The translations under genes were made by a program, and so were the position numbers. Positions 1-17,854 of a stretch of 64,000 bases of DNA are shown here, one piece after another. Source of the stretch: Dimorphilus gyrociliatus (Eukaryota; Annelida; Polychaeta; Dinophilidae); NCBI GenBank assembly GCA_904063045.1, contig CAJFCJ010000006.1, positions 2,470,946-2,534,945 of the forward strand, read 5' to 3'. The notes under the pieces are model-generated. The model saw only the letters and a program-made list of their open reading frames with translations, was not told the origin of the DNA and did no database searches. Position 1 is the stretch's first letter. The number at the start of each line of letters is the position of its first letter.

Positions 1-5
1 TATTA

Positions 6-275
6 TTAATAATAACAGAACACACCTGGATTTTCTATAAAGTCAGCATGCTCATCATCATAGTCACCCTTGGAATATTCATCTAAAATTTTCATAGCTA
101 AATTCGTGTAAAGCACATCTTCATAATCCTCACCCTGATTTAATCCATTATCTTCCTCGTATTCATCAGCAAATCTGACCCTCTTTTTCGTTTCGATAAC
201 ATTATTAACTTCGTAATCAACACCAAAATCTCCTTCTCTCGGCTCTTCGTCATCTGTATCAACTGGATAATCCAT
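6..275 (-). CDS. Acidic protein with RVxF-like motif, 5' part (unknown)
   Basis: The frame starts with an ATG at 275 and reads 89 codons to a stop at 6. A good splice donor (CAG/GTGTGT) near 26-25 suggests that the real first coding exon ends there and the gene continues past the left edge. I do not recognise the protein. It is strongly acidic, with many Asp-Glu-Tyr clusters, and carries the basic-hydrophobic motif KKRVRF at about residues 30-35. This fits the RVxF docking consensus for protein phosphatase 1, so a PP1-regulatory role is possible but is inference from a short motif. No domain or membrane segment is visible. Confidence 0.4.
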   Translation of the reverse strand: MDYPVDTDDEEPREGDFGVDYEVNNVIETKKRVRFADEYEEDNGLNQGEDYEDVLYTNLAMKILDEYSKGDYDDEHADFIENPGVFCYY

Positions 276-539
276 TATATTTCTTTTAGTTTATCACTTT
301 CCACTGTGTTATTATTTTTTTTCCAATATTTTCTTGATTCTTTTATTGATATTCTATAAATATTTTTTCTAATGTTTTCAGTTGCTTTTTCAGTTACAAT
401 TTTAAACTGTTTAAAAAATAAAAAAAAAGAATTTATCAACCACCTCTGCTCTCCTGTCTTTCTCCTTTCATATATAAATTTTAGTTGACAGGTGAAGTGT
501 ACCACAAAGAAATACCAGTATTGAAATTCCCTCAACACA

Positions 540-1236
540 GACGCCTTTATTTATTACTGAGTCACACAAACTATCTAAGATCGGCTCTCCATTCAAGCCA
601 CGCCCCCATTATGATATCAGTATCTTATTAAAAAATGACGTACCCTCTTTAAATGAGAAATAACAACTGGTAGAGTAGAAATATGTAAAGATAAATTATT
701 TTCTACTTACCTGGCTAAAAACGAAATGTATAAATAAAAACTATACGGACTCTATGCCTGATTAGTATTATAGAACCCACAGGGGAATTTCAATGCTAGT
801 TTAAGCCTATAACAACGAAAAATTGACGAAAGATACAGCTTTTTACCCAAAAATTGTATATCAATGCATATATACTGCACATGGAAAAAATTCTATTCTA
901 TGCGAAGGTTAATGTATGTACAATAGAAAAACAAATAGTACAACCTTTAGAAGCTACCGAATGTAAAACGTTCAAAAAGTTAGAGATAAGACTATGTGCT
1001 TTAGTCTCTAGGCCTAAAAAGCCTTGAACACACCTCTCGCAAAAAGAATAGATTTCGTGTTGGAATGTGAAAAAGATGCAGCTAAGAACAACCCTATTTC
1101 TTTACAATCCTTTGACTGGTTGTTGAAAAGTTAATAAAAAATCATAAAAAAAACCCGTCCCGTGTCTTAACATTAGCATTAAAAGAATTTCCTGCAATTT
1201 CATATAGGCTTACAATATCGTAAAATATCCCGTAAA

Positions 1237-1277
<41 letters not shown>

Positions 1278-1823
1278 AGTATTCAAAAACTCAAGATAAG
1301 ACATTAAAAATAGCAAATATTCGCAAAAATGCGTAATATTTAAAAACTATTTATATATAGTTACCTTGTTAGAAAAGAATTTATTATCAGTATAATTTAA
1401 AAGAAAAAAAACAATGAAAAAACTGTTTTCTCATCTTTAATTGTTTAAAAAAATTTCACAAATATATTTCATTCAAGTGAATTGAATAGAAGAATATTTT
1501 TCCTTTTGTTTTTTTTTTGTTATAGCGTCTTTTCTCTATCTTTATAGTTTCTCTTTCCATATTTCTGGTTGACTTTCTTTCTCTCTTAGATGCAATATAA
1601 AACATATTATATATACAGTATATCTGCGACATATGATAATCTGAATAATTCTATTGTTTAAAACTATAAAAGATATTTGCATAAACACATATAAGAATAT
1701 GTGTATAAATATCTACATACAGATTTTAATTGCGCAAATAGTCGTTATTTTTTTTTTGCAATGACGAAAGAACGAACAAAACAAAGAAAACAAAAACAAA
1801 ACAAAATGTTTTCATTAACTGTT
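540..1823. other. Intergenic, 3' side of pecanex, with GA microsatellite
   Basis: No convincing exon is visible on either strand. The stretch lies downstream of the pecanex stop codon and probably holds its 3' UTR, plus the upstream region of the unknown acidic gene. It is AT-rich with several poly-A/T runs. A purine repeat, (GA)n with one interruption, occupies about 1237-1278. Confidence 0.5.
1237..1278. repeat. (GA)n microsatellite
   Basis: About 42 bp of GA dinucleotide repeat with a single AA interruption near 1251, read directly in the sequence. Confidence 0.9.
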
Positions 1824-8415
<6,592 letters not shown>

Positions 8416-11400
8416 ATGGAATATGTTGAAAGAGAAGCTTCAGAGTCTGAAGACTCAAATGTACCCGATTCATCGGATGAAAATGAAGAGGAAGAAGAAG
8501 AGAAGAGTGGAGCAGGTAGGCCGCTTTCAAAATATATCTACGTTGTTTTCGTTTTTAATTTAATAAGTTATAATTATACCTCTGTTGTTGGATATTCAGG
8601 AGTTAGAAATTCACTTAATTGTATTTATTTGCTAAGTTATATTTACACATGCGAATTTTTGTAATAAATCAGTATATTATGAGCTAAGAAACAATTCCCA
8701 TCTTAAACAGCATGCTTAACACTTATCAATTTGAAATTACTTTATAGTTGTACCTGGATTAATCAACGACGAATCTGAAGAATCCGATGGAGACTCGAGC
8801 AGCGATGAAAGTATTACCGGTAATAAACGTCTCGTTGATTCAGAATCGGAAGATATTATGGAAGATGATTTGAGGTTAATTGAAGAAAATACAGGTGTAA
8901 AAATTAAAAAAGTGAGTATAATATGTTTTTAATATATACGAGCTTCCTACAATATCTCAGATATTAGTTTTAAATGAATCAGAGTTTAGTTCAACTGAAT
9001 TTTTTAAATACGTATCTCTTGATGCAAATTAATAATAGCTTATCATATTAGAAACATAAAAGAATCAAAATTGCTGAATCCGACGATGAAAACGACGATT
9101 TAGATAAAGAGTCTATTGATGGTAGAGAAACCGATTATAATTCTCATAGACAAGACGTGGATGAAGATGAAGATGGTAAGTTTAATATTTTCTTAAAAAA
9201 CTATTAAGTGCAAATAACTATTCTTTAGATTTCATCGTTGAGGATGACGACATTATGGCTAATGCCCATAAAAAGGAAAAGAGAAAAGTAATTCATTATG
9301 CCAACGAAAATATGCAGGATGCTATGGATATATTTGGTGTAGACTTTGATGACTTGAAAATGGATGAAGAAGAAGAAGATGACGATGAAGATGGTTACTT
9401 AGAACGGGACGAGAGGAAAAAAGATGAGTCTGAGCCTATGTTCGAGCCGGCTGATGAAATGAAGTATTACAGACGTAAAGAAGATCATGGAATTCGACAA
9501 ACAGACGCGCCAGAAAGATTTCAAATTCGTGATACACCTATCCAGACCGCAACTGAAGAAGAATTGAAACAAGAAGCTGAATGGATATTCACCCAACTTT
9601 TTGAAAAGAAAAAGCTTAGCAAGCAAGACGGATTTTGGCAATTATACTTTGGCCAAACTGATCGAACTGAAACTCCTACCAACGATAAATTGCAGGAAAG
9701 AATTGAGAAAGTCCTGCTATTTATTCGAAATCATCAGTTTGAAATTCCTTTTATTGAACATTACCGGAAAGAATATGTCAAACCAGAATTATGCGAAAAT
9801 GAAATGTGGCAAATTTATGAATTAGACGAAAAATATATGCAATTAATGACAAGACGAGAAAATCTGAAAAACTTATTTCAATACATGCAAGATTTTACAG
9901 GGATTTTAGTTCAGAAAGATGATATGATGCCAGCAGGATTAAGGACTGTTACGGATGAAGATATTGACAGAGTTGATAGGACGCAATCTTTTGAAGAATT
10001 AAAAGATTTGCAAGCATTTTTTTCGTTATATTACAGTCAGCACACAGAACAGTTGCGATTTATCGCAAAACAGCAAAATGCTTTCCGAAAAGTCAAGGAA
10101 GAAGGAGGAGACGAAGAAAAGCAGAGAGAAGCTGTTGAAAGAGTTCAACGAGGTGAAGATTCAAGAATTTATAGAGTTGCGAAAAGGAAAGTAAATCTTC
10201 AAAAATTTTTTGAAGTTAAACTTGACGAAGTCGCCGATAAATTTGGTTTATCTGCTGAAAAAGTCGCAGAAAATTTCAAGTTTGATTATTTGAGGAATGA
10301 AGTCGAACAATCTGATCAGTTTCCTCTTGAGATAGCTAAGATGTACGTCTGCAAGGCCTTAAAAACACCAGAAATTGTTCTTAACTCTGCCAAACAAATG
10401 TTAGCATTACAAATATCTCATGAACCAGACTTTAGAAATACCATTCGAGAGAATTTCAGGGACAAATGCCTCATAAGCTGTAAACCAACTGATGCTGGCC
10501 TAAAAGCAATTGAAGCAGGACATAATTGTTACACACATAGATATCTGAAAAATAAACCAGTAAAATCACTTTTAGGAGCCATGTTTCTTAGGATACATGA
10601 GGCTAAAAAAGATAATTTGTTAGAATATCATCTACACATTGACCCAATAAATGAGCCGTCAAGAGATAGTGAGAATCGTCCTTGGTTCAAACCATACCTC
10701 GAACAGGTAAAACATTTGTTTCACAACGATGAATTTACTGACCTTGCTGAGCAATGGAATCAAGAAAGAATTGACGTTTTAAAAAAAGCCATTGACATTA
10801 TATCGCCAATATTATATCGAGAAATTGAATATCTTTTACTTCAAGAGTCTTATGATATAGTTACAATTGAGGTAGCACAAAAAGTTTACCATGATATAAA
10901 AATTGGTAGATATAAGCCTCTGGTTACTACTGAAGCTGAAAATCCAATGTTTGCAAAAGTTTTAGGCATTTCATATGATCCTGAAGAAGAGGGTTCTGCT
11001 GCTTTTGGAGCTTTTCTAGATTCTGAAGGAGAAGTAACCGCCCACATTCGATTACCTAACTTAATAAGACAAAAAAAACCAAATAGTGATGAGGATTTTA
11101 CGGACGATTTGCGCAATTTAACGGAGTTTATGAGAAACAAGGAACCCAATGTTGTAGCTATTGGCTGCGATTCACGTGACGCATCTGACATAAAAAAAGA
11201 TGTAGAAAAAGTAATCAATCGTTTGTCGGATGAAGAAGGTTTATCAATAACAGTTGAGTTAATGCCGACGAAGTATGCTAAAGTGTTTGCTAAATCAGAA
11301 AATGCTAAGGAGCAATTCAGTGAATATCCAACTGTACTTTTGCAAGCTGTTTCCATAGCTCGTTATTTACAGGATCCTTTAATCGAACTTTGTCAACTGT

Positions 11401-13323
11401 GTAATTTTAAGAGAGATATTTTATCTGTTCCTTATCATACTAACCAAAGTGATGTACCTCAAGATTTGTTGATGCGAAGGGTAGAGTATGAATTTATCAA
11501 TCGTGTTAATCAGGTTGGAGTGGATATCAATCAGTGCATAGCTCATCCACATACTGCTTATCAACTCCAATTTGTGGCAGGATTCGGTCCAAGAAAATCT
11601 GTTTACATTCGACAAATGTTAAAATACACTCGTATGGAAAATAGATCTCAGCTCGTAACAACATGTCACGCAGGCCCAAAAGTTTTCATCAATTGTGCTG
11701 GTTTTATAAAAATAGATACCAATGCTATGGGTGATACAACTGACAGCTACGTTGAAGTTTTGGACGGCTCCAGAGTTCACCCTGAGACTTATGAATGGGC
11801 TAGAAAAATGGCAATTGATGCTTTAGAATATGATGACTCAGCGGAAGGAGCCAACCCGGCATCAGCTTTAGAAGAAATTCTTGAAGCTCCTGACAGACTT
11901 AGAGATTTGGACTTAGACGCTTTTGCTGATGAATTACAGAGACAAGGGTATGGTATACGGCATACCACTCTATACGACATTCGAAAAGAATTGACAAATA
12001 GGTACGTATTATGAGAATATATTGTAACATCATTTATTCTATTGATACTAATTTTTGAAATCAGATACGAAGATACCAGGGAGGATTACCAACCACCTAC
12101 AATTGATGAAATTTTCAATTGGGTTACTAAGGAAACGCCAGATATTTTCTTTATTGGAAAAATTGTTGATGCAAGAGTAACCTCGGTTGCTTATAGGCGA
12201 CCTGGTCAAGACGAAATTGACGGAGCGAATCCAACTCGAAGTGAGAAAACTGGTTTATGGGCTTGTCCCCTTTGCCATCTTGATACTCTAAGAGATCTCA
12301 AAGAGATGTGGAATCATCACGATTCTGGACAGTGTCCAGGTCGACCACGAGGTGTAAATGTTGTTCTTGACAATGGTTGTAGAGGTTTTATACCTATACA
12401 ACAGCTTTCTGATAATCAGGTATGCATTGTATAGTTGACTATAAACAAACTAATACGAATTTTCAAATTATCAGGTTACGGATCCCAATAGTCGAGTTCG
12501 AAGGAGTCAAGTCGTTCACGGTAGAATTCTTAAGATAGATCCGGAGAGATTTTGGGTTGAATTGACCACTAAAACTTCAGATTTAGTTGATGCTGAAGGT
12601 AAATGGGAACTTAGAAAAGATAAATATTATGATTACGAACTGGAACAGACCGAGTCAGAAAACCTAAAAAATAAAAAAGTTAAAGTCTCAGCAAAGAAGT
12701 ATATGAAACGATTAGTGACTCATGATCAGTTCCGTAATATCGATTACAACCAAGCTTGTAAGATGATGGAAAGTGTTGAACAGGGAGAAGCAATATTTAG
12801 ACCAAGTAGCAAAAGTAATGACCATTTGTCTGTTACCATAAAACTCACTACATGTGGCATTCTTATGCATTTGGATGTCACAGAACAAGATAAAGAGCAT
12901 GAATTTACTCTTGGCAAAAGATTGTTTATTAATAAGGAAGAATACGAAGATCTTGATGAGATTATGGCTAGATGTGTAGCACCCCTAACATCTTATGTGA
13001 GAGAGTTGGAAAATTTCAAGTATTATTTGTCACTTGACATAATAATGGAAGAAAAGAAGAGGATAGCATACGTTTCAGAGAAAATAGCTGATGAGAAGAG
13101 AAATCAACCTGAAAGAATTTTTTATCACATCATAGCATCTAAAGACATGCCTGGGTATTTCATCCTTATATATCAACCAAGAAGCCGAGTTCATTACGAG
13201 TATGTGAAAGTAACACCAAACGGATTGAGATATCGAAATAAGATGTTTCAAACCTTACCGCAACTTCTAAAATATTTTAAGGAAAACTACAAAAATCCAC
13301 CACCAAGCATGAAGCATTATTAA
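8416..13323 (+). CDS. SUPT6H: Transcription elongation factor SPT6
   Basis: SPT6 is a histone chaperone that travels with RNA polymerase II in the nucleus. Exons 8416-8515, 8748-8911, 9052-9175, 9229-12001, 12065-12419 and 12475-13323 join in frame to about 1454 aa. Domains run in the usual order: acidic N-terminus with the conserved DLRLIEENTGVKIK element and the IFGVDFDD element that in SPT6 contacts IWS1/Spn1, helix-turn-helix region, YqgF-like (death-like) core, HhH region (FVAGFGPRKS, then GSRVHPETYEWARKMA), S1 domain (TGLWACPLCH...GFIPIQQLSD) and tandem SH2 (IFRPSSKSNDHLSVT in the first SH2). The stop follows the second SH2 almost at once, so the long Ser/Thr/Pro-rich C-terminal tail known in vertebrate SPT6 is absent. 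A canonical poly-A signal lies near 13760. Confidence 0.97.
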
Positions 13324-14112
13324 AATTTGGATTGTTATCATACAAAATGACAATTATTATACTGTATATATTTGTACACAAGAGTTAAAAGTTTATATTG
13401 ATTTTTAGATGAGACGTACATTTTGTGTAAAGCTTTCCTTATTGGACAATTAAGCGCATTTAATACACGGATGAATTGAACGTAATGATGTACTACAGAC
13501 TGCCTTCCTTCTATTACAATCTACTAATATTTTTACTTTCAACACTGTTAAAGCCTAATCAGCAAAGTTCACAATCGACTTAAACGTATTTACCAAGCGT
13601 GGAAAGATTATATATTATGTACAACTTGAATTATCTGAAGGTGAACTTGTAAAAAATATTTCAGCCTTCTGCTTCTTTTTGACCTATATTAAAATCTGTC
13701 GCCTCTGGACAGTATTTTGTAAATTTATTTCATAATTATGTAAAGAAATAATGTTACTGCAATAAACTTGTTGATGATTTCCATCTATATTTATAACATT
13801 TTTTTATAGGTCACGATATTAAATTCACAATAAGGCTGAACAAGTACATTTGCACTAAGTAAGACTAAATCTATTTTCGGTACTGAATGAGAAGTATCAT
13901 ATGGACTAACTTTAGGCTAGTCTGCAAACTCGATTAATAAAGTAACCATATAGCTTTCTATTTTGATGCATACATAAAAATTGATTTAATGATCAGAGGT
14001 TGACCGAAAATGATTATCCTTTTATCTGCTCTTGGGAAGGACCATCTGCTTCACAACTTTTTAGAAAATAAAAGTCCAAGGCTGCAGTTTCTCGAAACAG
14101 AAACTTTAAATT
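13324..14112. other. Intergenic: SPT6 3' UTR and upstream region of first sphingomyelinase
   Basis: No exon seen. An AATAAA near 13760 probably ends the SPT6 transcript. The right end holds two TTATC motifs (14014-14018 and 14022-14026) and an AT-rich ATAAAA box near 14067, which resemble elements upstream of the two following paralogues. Confidence 0.5.
14022..14027 (-). promoter_or_regulatory. GATA-type motif upstream of sphingomyelinase copy 1
   Basis: TTATCT on the plus strand is AGATAA on the minus strand and fits the WGATAR consensus. It lies 91 bp before the ATG at 14113. Matching motifs lie 94 and 93 bp before the other two copies. Confidence 0.4.
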
Positions 14113-15390
14113 ATGCTGACAGTTATCGTTTTCGTTTCTATTGTAGTTTCTATTCAAGGTTGTCAGGACTCAGGTTGTCCAAATGGGCAATCTTGTAATC
14201 CTTATACAAACCAGTGTGTCGTTGACCCACCACCTCCAGCAAGACCAGCTGCCTGGATAGGAGACGAACCAGATTTTTGCAACAGAACCCCAGATGATTG
14301 TAAGAGATTTAGATTGGAATATGATATTTCTCATCCAAAAGGAGACGGAGAATTCTGTGAAAATGGTACCAAAATTAGATGCATGCTACCAGATTTCAAG
14401 CCACAGCTAATAAATACCCCTGAAAATGAGTTTCGAACGATATCTTACAATATCTTTGAAAGGAGTTTCCAAATCACGTGGGATGGACAAAGGGAGAGAT
14501 CTTGCAGGTAGTTTTTCATGATTTTCGACTCTTTTAAATATTACATTTCGTAACATTTCGGTTGTAGAATTCCACTTTGGGCTCTCACAGAAACTCCAGA
14601 TCTTGATGTCATTTCTTTTCAAGAGGTTTTTATGGGTGGATGCTTCGCCGAAAGTCTGAACATTCGACAAATCTTAACATATTATGGCTTTCCATACTTT
14701 ACTGATCTTCTTGACATTGATGATAGACCTTCTAATGGAGGAATTTTCATTGCTTCGAAATGGCCAATCGTTGAACAAGATATGCATATTTATAATGCCT
14801 CCGATGAAAATACTTGGGACTGGTTTGCTGCTAAAGGTGTTAGCTATGCCAAGATAAAGAAAGGAAATACCTTTTATCATGTAACCGGAACACATATGCA
14901 AGCCGGAGGTCCAGATCATTATAGGTTATCACAATGTGAAGAAACCAGAGACTTCTTGAAAACAAAGAATATCGATAAGTCAGAAGCTATTATCTATACC
15001 GGAGATTTCAATATTGATTATTGGAGTTCTTCACAAATAATGAAGACGTGTATTGAGACCATTGATGCCGATGTCCCTCCCCTTTCAGGCTCATTAAATT
15101 TAACAGGAGATCCCAGAACAAACGACGTTCAAAATTTGACAAATCCTAATAGTGGGGGAGGTTGGGTTGACTATGTTTTGCCCAGCTCGGTCAATAGAAA
15201 GCCAACAAATGCTTCACAAATAATACTTCGCGGTATGGATGTTGAAAAATTTGAAGTTTGCTGGTGTGCAGAATGTATTCCATTGGATCCAGATTATATC
15301 TTTCCTAATGATGAAGACTGCGAAAGAGTTGAAAGAGTTCGACATTTATCAGATCATCATCCAATCTTGGGAACATTTAAATACGATTGA
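14113..15390 (+). CDS. Secreted sphingomyelinase C-like enzyme, copy 1
   Basis: This is predicted to hydrolyse sphingomyelin to ceramide and phosphocholine, probably outside the cell. Exons 14113-14507 and 14568-15390 join in phase 2 to 405 aa. A hydrophobic signal peptide (about residues 1-16) is followed by a Cys-rich module with CPNGQSCNPYTNQC and a Pro-rich linker (PPPPARPAAW). The catalytic part has the EEP/DNase I fold motifs of the bacterial-type SMase C family: YNIFERSFQ (Asn), FQEVF (Glu, metal), GGIFIASKWPI, WDWFAAKGV, GTHMQAG (His), TGDFN (Asp and Asn), WVDYVLP and LSDHHPILG (Asp-His). All expected catalytic positions are present. Many Cys and N-glycosylation sequons support secretion. 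It is the first of three tandem paralogues. Whether it is a digestive, venom-like or housekeeping enzyme cannot be told from sequence. Confidence 0.88.
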
Positions 15391-15995
15391 TAGAATAAAG
15401 TATTGTATAGACTTAACTAGTTGAAGAGTACAGTATATTGTAAAACTTGCGTAATATAATTTTAATAAACTTTATAAAAGTTCGGTTAATTGCAATAAAT
15501 GATAAGAAGAAACGAAATAGCGGGAAATTCGTATCCTTTAGTCTCGACTAGGATTATTTTCTCTTCATTTAGAATCACCTTTAAAAGATTTTATAACCTC
15601 TCAATGATAAATCTAGTTTTTCCCAATACTTTATCTCCGTTTGAGACTGAGCAGATGCAAGTAGAAGCTTCGAACATAATACCTAGATAGCTTGTTCTTA
15701 AGATACTGGAAAACAATTTACCCATAGTATTTATATTGATCAAAATAGAGATCTGATTATGAGAAAACGTGGTTACAATGATTTTATATGAGAGATTACG
15801 ACGAAATTATGTAAAAGATTTAGGTAGAATCATTATTGCTTTTAGACAATGATAATCCCCAAGTTAGGTTTGAAGACCTACATTGTGACACAAGTAATTA
15901 TTTATCTTTGTGATCAACCATATGCTTCAGAAACTAAATAAAGTCAAAGTCAATTTAATGTTGTTATTCAGTTAAAAGAAGTTTTTTCAAGAAAT
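15391..15995. other. Spacer between sphingomyelinase copies 1 and 2
   Basis: No gene seen. AATAAA at about 15394-15399 and 15465-15470 can serve as poly-A signals for copy 1. The distal part carries the promoter-like motifs of copy 2: TTATCT at 15902 and TAAATAAAG near 15935. Confidence 0.5.
15902..15907 (-). promoter_or_regulatory. GATA-type motif upstream of sphingomyelinase copy 2
   Basis: TTATCT (AGATAA on the minus strand, a WGATAR match) lies 94 bp before the ATG at 15996, the same distance as in the other two copies to within 3 bp. Confidence 0.4.
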
Positions 15996-17269
15996 ATGAA
16001 GATCGGCTTTTTTCTTGTTACTTTATTTTGCATATCAAATGCCTGTGAGGATACTGGATGCCCCGATGGACAGTCTTGTAATCCTTATACGGATCAATGC
16101 GTAGTTGATCCACCACCTCCAGCAAGACCTGCTGCATGGATTGGCGATGATCCCGACTTTTGTAATAGGAAACCTGACGATTGTAAATTATTTGCAATGG
16201 AGTATGATATTTCCCACCCGAAAGGAGATGGTGAATTTTGTGAAAATGGAACAAAAATTAGGTGCATCCTACCAGAGCATAAGCCACAGCTTCAAGCCAC
16301 ACCAGAAAATGAGTTTAGAACTATTTCCTACAATCTGATGGAAAGGAGTTTCCAAATCACGTGGGATGGTCAGAGGGAGAGAACTTGCAGGTAAGTTTCT
16401 TATTTAAATGAGAATAAAAAGTAAAACTAGGCTATTTCAAATGTAGGGTCGTTTTATGGTTGCTTGAAAATCATCGTGATGTGGATGCTATTACTTTCCA
16501 GGAAGCATTTATGGGAGGATGTTTTTACGAGAGTCTCACTTTGAGAGATATGTTGGAATATTATGATTTTAAATATCATACCAAGACCGTAGACTCTGAA
16601 GATAAAGTTTCGAATGGTGGAATATTCGTATCTTCGAAATGGCCGATTGTAGAAGAAGATATGCACGTTTATAATTTATCTCATCCAGATACTTGGGACT
16701 GGTTTGCAGCTAAGGGAGTAAGTTACGCCAAGATACAGAAAGGAAACACATTCTATCATGTAACATCAACACATATGCAAGCAGGAGGATCAAGCGCAAT
16801 AAAACCAATTCAGTGTAAAGAAGCAGCAGATTTTTTAAAAACCAAAGCTATTAGTCAATCCGAAGCTATTATTTATACTGGAGATTTCAATTTGAATCAA
16901 TGGAGTGAATCTGGAATGGGTTATATGAGACAATGCCTTTCGAATCTAGATTCTGAAATTCCACCGTATCAAGGATCGAGAAATATTACTGTTGATCCAG
17001 AAAATGATTTAAATCAATTAACTGGAGGTGGTGGATCAGGTGTTTGGATCGATTACGTTTTACCAAATATAGTTCATAAGAGACCAGTCAGTGCTGTTCA
17101 AGTTGCCCTTAAACCAGTAGATCCTGCATCATTTCCAGTATGTTGGTGCGAACAATGTATTCCATTAGATCCTAGCTATATATTTCCGGACGATGAAGAT
17201 TGCGATCGGGTTGAAAGACTACGCGATTTATCAGACCATTATCCAGTTCTTGGAATCTTTAAATACTAA
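15996..17269 (+). CDS. Secreted sphingomyelinase C-like enzyme, copy 2
   Basis: Exons 15996-16390 and 16447-17269 give 405 aa. Exon 1 has exactly the same length (395 nt) as in copies 1 and 3, and the intron sits at the same codon (the Arg after the exon-end Cys). The order is signal peptide, Cys-rich module with CPDGQSCNPYTDQC, Pro-rich linker and catalytic domain. The metal and catalytic motifs are intact: YNLMERSFQ, FQEAF, STHMQAG, TGDFN, WIDYVLP, LSDHYPVLG. It is the most divergent copy in exon 2 and lacks the near-identical tract shared by copies 1 and 3. The C-terminal Cys cluster (VCWCEQCIPLDP) is shared by all three and is likely disulfide-bonded. Function as for copy 1: predicted extracellular sphingomyelin phosphodiesterase. 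Confidence 0.88.
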
Positions 17270-17854
17270 TAATTAATCCCAACTGCAAAATTAACTTTTA
17301 ATTATATCTTTTGACTAAAAACATAAATAGTATATCTGTTCAAAAGAGATACGAAAATGATTTATATTTCGAAATCTTATGATCAGATCATTCTTTATAT
17401 TGTAATTTTGATTATAAAAAGATAAATACACCTTGAATCATTTGCATGTTAGGGATATACTGCAAACTGTTGATAAATAATTTCCTTTTAATTATAGTAA
17501 AACTCCAATTATCACACTATCAGTTTATTTCTAATTTGAGATTGATTCTTATCATTTTTTTCCTATTTGCAATCATTTTCTTTAGATAAATCTTAATATC
17601 CAGATTAAATAGGAAGGTTTAACACCGTTCACAAGAGACTGACTATTAAGAATATGCATCATAACTGCACTTCAATTAAAAAATGACTGCTAATTAAACC
17701 ACAATTTATTTAATAAGGTTATTGTATTAAAGGTGATCTATAATTCATGGAAACTATTTGTTTATCACAATTTATGTGACTTGACATGTGCCTCTGAAAA
17801 TTCTTAATAAAACAAGATATGCACAGTTCACAGTTGTGAAACACCTAAGCCAAG
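17270..17854. other. Spacer between sphingomyelinase copies 2 and 3
   Basis: No gene seen. AT-rich. The right end contains TTATCA at 17762 and TTAATAAAAC at about 17803, in positions matching those upstream of copies 1 and 2. Confidence 0.5.
17762..17767 (-). promoter_or_regulatory. GATA-type motif upstream of sphingomyelinase copy 3
   Basis: TTATCA (TGATAA on the minus strand, a WGATAR match) lies 93 bp before the ATG at 17855. Confidence 0.4.

Noticed and set aside
275-538. 87-codon minus-strand frame just upstream of the acidic gene
   Set aside because: Phe/Tyr/Lys-rich composition without motifs, overlapping the likely promoter of the acidic gene. It looks like chance reading of AT-rich DNA.
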